Shown: one piece after another, positions 17,283 through 21,203 of the stretch
Layout of the letters: every line of letters begins with the position of its first letter
How positions within the stretch are numbered: position 1 is the first letter of the stretch
Assembly: GCA_016720925.1 (NCBI GenBank)
Contig: JADKJR010000030.1
Location: 1-21,203, forward strand
Direction of reading: 5' to 3'
DNA from: Betaproteobacteria bacterium
GTDB lineage: Bacteria; Pseudomonadota; Gammaproteobacteria; Burkholderiales; Usitatibacteraceae
Length of the DNA stretch: 21,203 nt
Made by a program: the position numbers and the translations under genes
Notes under the pieces: model-generated
Database searches by the model: none
Told to the model about the DNA's origin: nothing
Seen by the model: the letters and a program-made list of their open reading frames with translations, nothing else

Positions 17283-18416
17283 TCATGCCGCCAACCGCGC
17301 CAGCCAATTCGCGGCATCCGTGATCGCAATCCCGTTTCGGGACTCTTCCTGCCGCAAGTTGTAAACAACCTGCACCGCCTCGGCATCGGAAAACTGCTCC
17401 GCAAAGCGTGTCAATGCCCGGTGCGGCTTGTTGTCGCCCAGCTTGCATTCGATCAACTGCGTCAGTTTGCCCGCATCGCTGAGCGCGAAGTCGATTTCGG
17501 CGCCATCCTTGGTGCGGATGTAATGAAGGCCGGCGTCGCGCCCTGCACTATCTTGCATGAAATGCGCCTGCTTCAACAGCATTCCCGCCACTGCATTTTC
17601 CAGTCGCACGCCCTGATCACCACGCACGAGTCCGGTGTCAAAAAAATACACCTTCGGCGTTTGCAGTATGGCGCGCCCGACGTTGCGGTGCCATGGATGC
17701 ACCGTAAACACGATGAACAGCGCTTGCAAAATATCGAGGTGTCGCTTCAAGGTCGCGGGCGCAACAGCGAGATCGCGCGCGATCGAGGCCAACGACACCG
17801 GCGATCCGACGCGCTCGCGCAGCAGTTCGACAAACATCCGCATCGTATTGATCTCATGCAATCGCGAAAACTCCAAAATATCTTCACGAATGAGATCGTT
17901 GAAATATTGCGCCCGCCAGCGGTCGGCCTGGATTGAATCGGCGGCGAGGCAAGGCTCCGGAAAGCCACCGCGTTCCAGCAGATGATCGAGCGCGGTTGCG
18001 GGCTCGGCGCCCTGCTGCTCGCACCACTCGTGCACCGAAATCGGATGCAGGCGATACGAGAAATACCGCCCCGCCAACGAATCACCGGCCTGGCGAAACG
18101 TCTCCATGCGGGCGCTGCCCGTGACCATCAATGCCTGCCCCGCCGGGCGGCCATCGGCAACCCCTTTGAGCCATGCCTTCCAGTTCGGCATCTTGTGAAT
18201 CTCATCCATCACCAGCAATCCGGCCCGTGGATTCCAGGATTGCCGCTGCAATACGGCACGATCCGCGAGGACGTCCCAATTCATATATTGGGCAGTCCCG
18301 AACGACAGCATTACCTGCCTGCTCAACGTGGTCTTTCCCACTTGGCGCGGCCCTGTCAGCACCACGATCTTGGATGCAAGATCGTTCAGGACCAGTTCGT
18401 CGAGATAGCGTTTCAT
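17283..18416 (-). CDS. AAA ATPase with DUF4143-type C-terminus
   Basis: Starting at ATG 18416 the protein has 377 residues. Walker A GPRQVGKTT is at 22-30 and Walker B LLVMDE at 67-72, and a sensor-like MVTGSARM follows at about 97. A winged-helix-like segment is VSLASIARDLAVAPATLKRH, followed by VYFFDTGLVRG. The C-terminal KDGAEIDFAL...LIECKLG has the E-x-D and E-x-K spacing of the nuclease-like DUF4143 fold. The family is widespread and biologically unassigned; members often behave as accessory or mobile genes. No Shine-Dalgarno precedes ATG 18416. TATACT (18428-18423) sits so close that the transcript may start at the ATG (leaderless). An in-frame TTG at 18431 would add five residues. Its neighbours are glycan and sulfate genes, so it looks inserted rather than functionally linked. 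Confidence 0.8.
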   Translation of the reverse strand: MKRYLDELVLNDLASKIVVLTGPRQVGKTTLSRQVMLSFGTAQYMNWDVLADRAVLQRQSWNPRAGLLVMDEIHKMPNWKAWLKGVADGRPAGQALMVTGSARMETFRQAGDSLAGRYFSYRLHPISVHEWCEQQGAEPATALDHLLERGGFPEPCLAADSIQADRWRAQYFNDLIREDILEFSRLHEINTMRMFVELLRERVGSPVSLASIARDLAVAPATLKRHLDILQALFIVFTVHPWHRNVGRAILQTPKVYFFDTGLVRGDQGVRLENAVAGMLLKQAHFMQDSAGRDAGLHYIRTKDGAEIDFALSDAGKLTQLIECKLGDNKPHRALTRFAEQFSDAEAVQVVYNLRQEESRNGIAITDAANWLARLAA

Positions 18417-18440
18417 GCGCCAAGTATACAATTATTGCAA

Positions 18441-18456
18441 TATAGTCGCGACTATA
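18441..18456. promoter_or_regulatory. Perfect 16-bp palindrome at the ATPase promoter
   Basis: TATAGTCGCGACTATA is self-complementary over all 16 bases and is centred where the -35 element would be for the minus-strand -10 TATACT (18428-18423). The -35 match itself (TCGCGA) is poor. This suits an operator for a dimeric repressor or activator, perhaps one that is encoded elsewhere or lost. Confidence 0.45.
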
Positions 18457-18565
18457 TGGAGTTTTACTTACATAAAGTCGCATTTATGGCGGGCAGCGGG
18501 ATGAATGGTGGCACCCAGACTTCGCTGGCTGTCACAACCTGATGGAGACCGACAACTCTATGTCT

Positions 18566-18605
18566 GGCGGGCCTTTCCAACCATTTTCGCCTGGAAACCC
18601 CCGCC
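18566..18605 (-). terminator. Strong hairpin just downstream of the export gene
   Basis: The arms 18566-18579 and 18592-18605 pair as GGCGGG and TTTCCA blocks separated by one two-base mismatch, around a 12-base loop. It begins about 16 bases after the export-protein stop in the minus direction. It lacks a clear U-run, so it may be a palindromic repeat that also ends transcription. Confidence 0.45.
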
Positions 18606-18626
18606 AAATGGCGATCTGCGTTATTT
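18595..18626. repeat. Short dispersed repeat, copy B (at the export-gene stop)
   Basis: Core 18604-18626 matches 14902-14924 at 21 of 23 positions and includes the TAA stop (18623-18621) of the export gene. On its other side it merges with the hairpin arm. Confidence 0.55.
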
Positions 18627-19793
18627 CGTGACCTGCACCACCGTCAGCACCGGATACGCCACCGAGAACACCACATTCAGGAACTTCTGCAGTTCAACCG
18701 CCGGCGCGTTCGTGACGTACAGCAAATCCTTGTTGTTGATTGCGAAGCTCTGCATGACGAAGAAGCTCGCCGGATTGCGCAAATCGATGCGGTAGATGAC
18801 GGGGACCATGCCATCCGGCGTGCTCATCACCGGTTGCCTGGGCCACTTGAGGGCGTCCGCCGGCTCGAATCGGAAGATAAATACGCCCTTCGCGTCGGAG
18901 CGTGAATCCTGCAGGCCACCCGCGCGTGCCAGCGCCTGCGCCAGCGTGATGCCCTGCGCTTCAAAATTGATTTCTTCATTCTTGCCGGTCGCGCCGAGCG
19001 CGGTGAAGCTGAGCGGCTGGAACATCGCGGTGACGACGTCGCCGGCCTGCATGCGCACATTTTGCAGCGGGTCGCGGATGATGGTGTCCAGCGGCAGCGA
19101 ATACACGTTCCTGCCGCGCGTGACCTGAATCGTTGTCTTGTTCACCGGTTGTTTCACGCCGTCGGCGGCGGCCAGCACATCGAGCAGGCGCTCGTTGCTG
19201 GGCGTGATGGGCACGCGGATGCTGTGCGTTACTTCACCGACCACCGTGACGCTCGATGAACTATTGCGCGTCAGGCGCACCAGTGCTTCCGGCTGGTTGG
19301 CTTTGCCGGTGAGACGCTTGACGACGTCCGCTTCGATGGCTTGCAGCGTTTTGCCCGCCGCCGGGATGCGCCCGGCAAAGGGCACGCTGATATAGCCTTC
19401 ACTGTTCACGACTTGTTCCGGCAGCACGGTGGCGCGCACGCCGGAAACGGTGCCGCGCGCATCGAGGGTGCCGACGCCGAACAACGTCGCCGGCGGCGCT
19501 TCCCAGATGGAAACCTCCAGCACGTCGCCATTGCCGACCTTGTGCGTGACGCTGACCGCGTCGCCCAGCATTTCGGAGAACGAGTAAAGCTTGCGTTGCG
19601 CGAGCAGGCGGCGCGTCACTGCATCATCGACTTCGACGATCTGGATGGCATTCGCGGCCGCAGGCAACGCGGATTGCTCGACTTCCTTGGTGCTGGGTCC
19701 GCTGGTGGGAAGGTATGCGCAGCCGGACAAGGTGACCGCTGCCGCGGCGGCAGCGAACAGGATGATTGCAGGAAATCGAAAAGTCGGCGCCAT
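18621..19793 (-). CDS. Wza-type outer-membrane polysaccharide export lipoprotein
   Basis: This is a polysaccharide export protein of 390 residues, forming the outer-membrane channel of a Wzx/Wzy- or ABC-type capsule/EPS system. ATG 19793 is chosen because it gives a lipoprotein signal peptide: a charged start, hydrophobic residues 8-22 and lipobox LSGC with Cys25; AAGTGAG lies just upstream. The frame is open further upstream (to 20030), but that part has no signal sequence. The Poly_export domain spans about residues 70-180 (VGNGDVLEVSIWEAP, GYISVPFAGRIPAAGKT). SLBB-type beta-grasp repeats follow (VTVVGEVTHSIRVPITPSN..LLDVLAAADG and ITLAQALARAGGL). The usual partner Wzc/BY-kinase is not in the window. 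It is divergent from the GT gene to its right. Confidence 0.88.
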   Translation of the reverse strand: MAPTFRFPAIILFAAAAAAVTLSGCAYLPTSGPSTKEVEQSALPAAANAIQIVEVDDAVTRRLLAQRKLYSFSEMLGDAVSVTHKVGNGDVLEVSIWEAPPATLFGVGTLDARGTVSGVRATVLPEQVVNSEGYISVPFAGRIPAAGKTLQAIEADVVKRLTGKANQPEALVRLTRNSSSSVTVVGEVTHSIRVPITPSNERLLDVLAAADGVKQPVNKTTIQVTRGRNVYSLPLDTIIRDPLQNVRMQAGDVVTAMFQPLSFTALGATGKNEEINFEAQGITLAQALARAGGLQDSRSDAKGVFIFRFEPADALKWPRQPVMSTPDGMVPVIYRIDLRNPASFFVMQSFAINNKDLLYVTNAPAVELQKFLNVVFSVAYPVLTVVQVTK

Positions 19794-19821
19794 ATTCTCA
19801 CTTGATCTGAATGGAAATTGG

Positions 19822-19847
19822 ACAGGCGGGCGGAGTTCAACGCCTGT
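19822..19847. promoter_or_regulatory. Inverted repeat in the leader of the export gene
   Basis: ACAGGCG (19822-19828) and CGCCTGT (19841-19847) are perfect inverted arms, 29-55 bases upstream of the export-gene start within the divergent intergenic region. It could be a small leader hairpin or an operator. No convincing -35/-10 pair is seen in the rest of 19794-20023. Confidence 0.25.
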
Positions 19848-20023
19848 TTGCGTGCGAACGAGCAGCCTGTAGTGTAATAGAATCCAGCCATCGCGCCCAC
19901 TCTTGCGCATCGGCAAATTAACGGCTGCATGCCGATTGCAACAGCCGCTACTTTCTCCGCGCCCGATTCCACGCCCGCCATCAAACCCGATTTCGCGCCC
20001 GCCACCAAAACACCCCCTCCACC

Positions 20024-21203
20024 TTGCCACCCTTCCTGATCGACATCACGCGCCTTATCTACCGGCGCCTCACGAACGCGCTGCCCACCGGGATCGACCG
20101 CGTTGGCATCGAGTACGTTCGTCATTACGGCGCGCAATCGAGAGCGGTGTTATGCCTCGGCCCATTCAGCGCCGTGCTTTCCAGGGCCGACTCGCAGGGG
20201 GCCTTTCGCGCCTTGCTCGCGCCGGAGGCGCCGATGACGCTGCTGGCCATCAGGCTGATCGTAACCGCATTCCTCACCTATTGGGTTCCACACGATTTGA
20301 AAGGCGCGTTCCTGTTCAACACCAGCCATACGGGTCTCGAAAATCGTTATTACGCCTGGCTGTTGCGGCGCATGGGCGCGCGCACGATCGTCATCGTTCA
20401 CGACCTGATCCCCATTACCCATCCCGAGTATTGCCGCCCGGGCGAATACGCGGCGCACGCCAATCGCATGCGCTGCGCGGTAGCCGTGGGCGCCGGTATC
20501 GTGGCGAATTCCGCGCATACGCTGGCCGATCTGCAGGCGTTTTGCCGTGACAAGGGCCTCGCTTGTCCACCCGCCATTTCGGCCCTGCTCGCGCCGGGGT
20601 TACCGGCCATTCCCGCTGGCCCGCGGCCGATGGCCGCGCCATACTTTGTCATCGTCAGCACCATTGAGCCGCGCAAGAATCACTGGATGCTGTTGCATTT
20701 GTGGCGGCATCTTGTCGCGACGATGGGTACATCGGCGCCGTGCCTGGTGATCATCGGCAAGCGCGGCTGGGAATGCGAAAACGTCGTCGATCTGCTCGAG
20801 CGCTGCATCCCTTTGCGCGGCGTAGTGATCGAGAAATCGCAGTGCAGCGACGCGGAACTGATCACATATCTTCATCACGCCCGCGCGCTCCTGTTTCCCT
20901 CCTTTGCCGAAGGCTACGGGCTGCCGGTGACCGAGGCGCTCTCGCTCGGCGTGCCGGTCATCGCCAACGAGTTGCCGGTGTTTCGCGAGACCACCGATGG
21001 CGTGCCCGACTACGCCGACCCGCTCGACGGTAATCGCTGGGAAACCTTGATTCGCGACTATACGCAGCCCGATAGCCCGCTGCGCGCCGCGCAGATCGAG
21101 CGCATGACCCAATTCCGGCTAACGACGTGGCCGCAGCATTTCACGCAAGTTGAGGCGCTGCTGGCGAGCCTGGATGAGCGCGCCGCATCCGCCGTTACGC
21201 GGG
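20024..21203 (+). CDS. GT4 glycosyltransferase, 3' end beyond window
   Basis: One uninterrupted frame runs from a stop at 19919 to the window edge. I place the start at TTG 20024 because the product then begins LPPFLIDITRLIYRRL, where related GT4 proteins begin. No ATG occurs in frame before 20231, and the Shine-Dalgarno is poor. Features are PTGIDRVGIEYVRHY, the acceptor-side IVIVHDLIPITHPEY, the donor-side opening FVIVSTIEPRKNHWMLLHLW (about 20647-20706) and the E-x7-E motif in FPSFAEGYGLPVTEALS (about 20898-20948). These are diagnostic of GT-B retaining transferases. At least 393 residues are present, nearly complete for the family. It is clean and GC-rich, unlike the broken GTs at the left. 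Divergent transcription from the export gene suggests the same glycan system. Confidence 0.8.
   Translation, partial: MPPFLIDITRLIYRRLTNALPTGIDRVGIEYVRHYGAQSRAVLCLGPFSAVLSRADSQGAFRALLAPEAPMTLLAIRLIVTAFLTYWVPHDLKGAFLFNTSHTGLENRYYAWLLRRMGARTIVIVHDLIPITHPEYCRPGEYAAHANRMRCAVAVGAGIVANSAHTLADLQAFCRDKGLACPPAISALLAPGLPAIPAGPRPMAAPYFVIVSTIEPRKNHWMLLHLWRHLVATMGTSAPCLVIIGKRGWECENVVDLLERCIPLRGVVIEKSQCSDAELITYLHHARALLFPSFAEGYGLPVTEALSLGVPVIANELPVFRETTDGVPDYADPLDGNRWETLIRDYTQPDSPLRAAQIERMTQFRLTTWPQHFTQVEALLASLDERAASAVTR

Noticed and set aside
19794..20030. N-terminal extension of the export protein by about 79 residues
   Set aside because: The internal ATG 19793 begins a textbook lipoprotein signal peptide with LSGC; the extension would bury it.
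19903..20550. Plus-strand open frame of 215 codons with an ATG
   Set aside because: The adjacent frame contains the real GT4 sequence; this one is rich in Arg/His/Pro and has no motif.
20600..21112. Minus-strand open frame of 170 codons
   Set aside because: It is antisense to the intact GT4 gene, which carries clear motifs throughout.
1..21203. CRISPR arrays, tRNA or rRNA genes
   Set aside because: No regularly spaced repeats and no tRNA T-arm or rRNA signature were noticed on either strand; only a dedicated scan would be decisive.

Overview
The window looks like one end of a surface-polysaccharide locus from a Gram-negative bacterium. A lipid-anchored Wza-type outer-membrane export protein points to Gram-negative, and the fused CysN-CysC gene with two kinds of interspersed palindromic repeat suggests a betaproteobacterium. 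The lineage is an inference. I saw no rRNA, tRNA or CRISPR array.

Layout. (1) 1-6848, plus strand, visibly AT-richer: a 5'-truncated GT4 glycosyltransferase, a very large modular glycosyltransferase (GT4, then GT2, then a C-terminal module) and a triple DUF4214 protein. (2) 6937-13004, minus strand: a tightly packed seven-gene cassette. In transcription order it is a C-methyltransferase-family protein, a GDP-fucose-synthase-like SDR, hddA, gmhB, gmhA, a Cj1427-like SDR and hddC. (3) 13005-14960: scrambled DNA with a diverged fragment of cysNC, the left end of an insertion sequence and an N-terminally truncated gmd. (4) 14961-21203, GC-richer: intact cysNC, an AAA ATPase with a DUF4143-type C-terminus, the polysaccharide export lipoprotein, and a divergent GT4 gene running off the right edge.

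Function. gmhA, hddA, gmhB and hddC give the standard route from sedoheptulose 7-phosphate to GDP-D-glycero-alpha-D-manno-heptose. The Cj1427-like enzyme would oxidise C4. The methyltransferase family typically adds a carbon-linked methyl next to a 4-keto group, and the second SDR could reduce the ketone. The cassette may therefore make a branched (C-methylated) GDP-heptose for a capsule, O-antigen or S-layer-type glycan, assembled by the glycosyltransferases on the left. CysNC could supply PAPS for sulfation.

Integrity. About thirty single-base frame changes interrupt the genes of 1-13000, while 14.1-21.2 kb reads cleanly. Many breaks are repaired by restoring one base to a short homopolymer, so residual sequencing indels are the simplest explanation. 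Genuine decay is not excluded, and one gene also has an in-frame stop. Genes labelled pseudogene in region 1 and in the heptose cassette mean 'reading frame broken in this sequence'; coordinates are those of the reconstructed gene.
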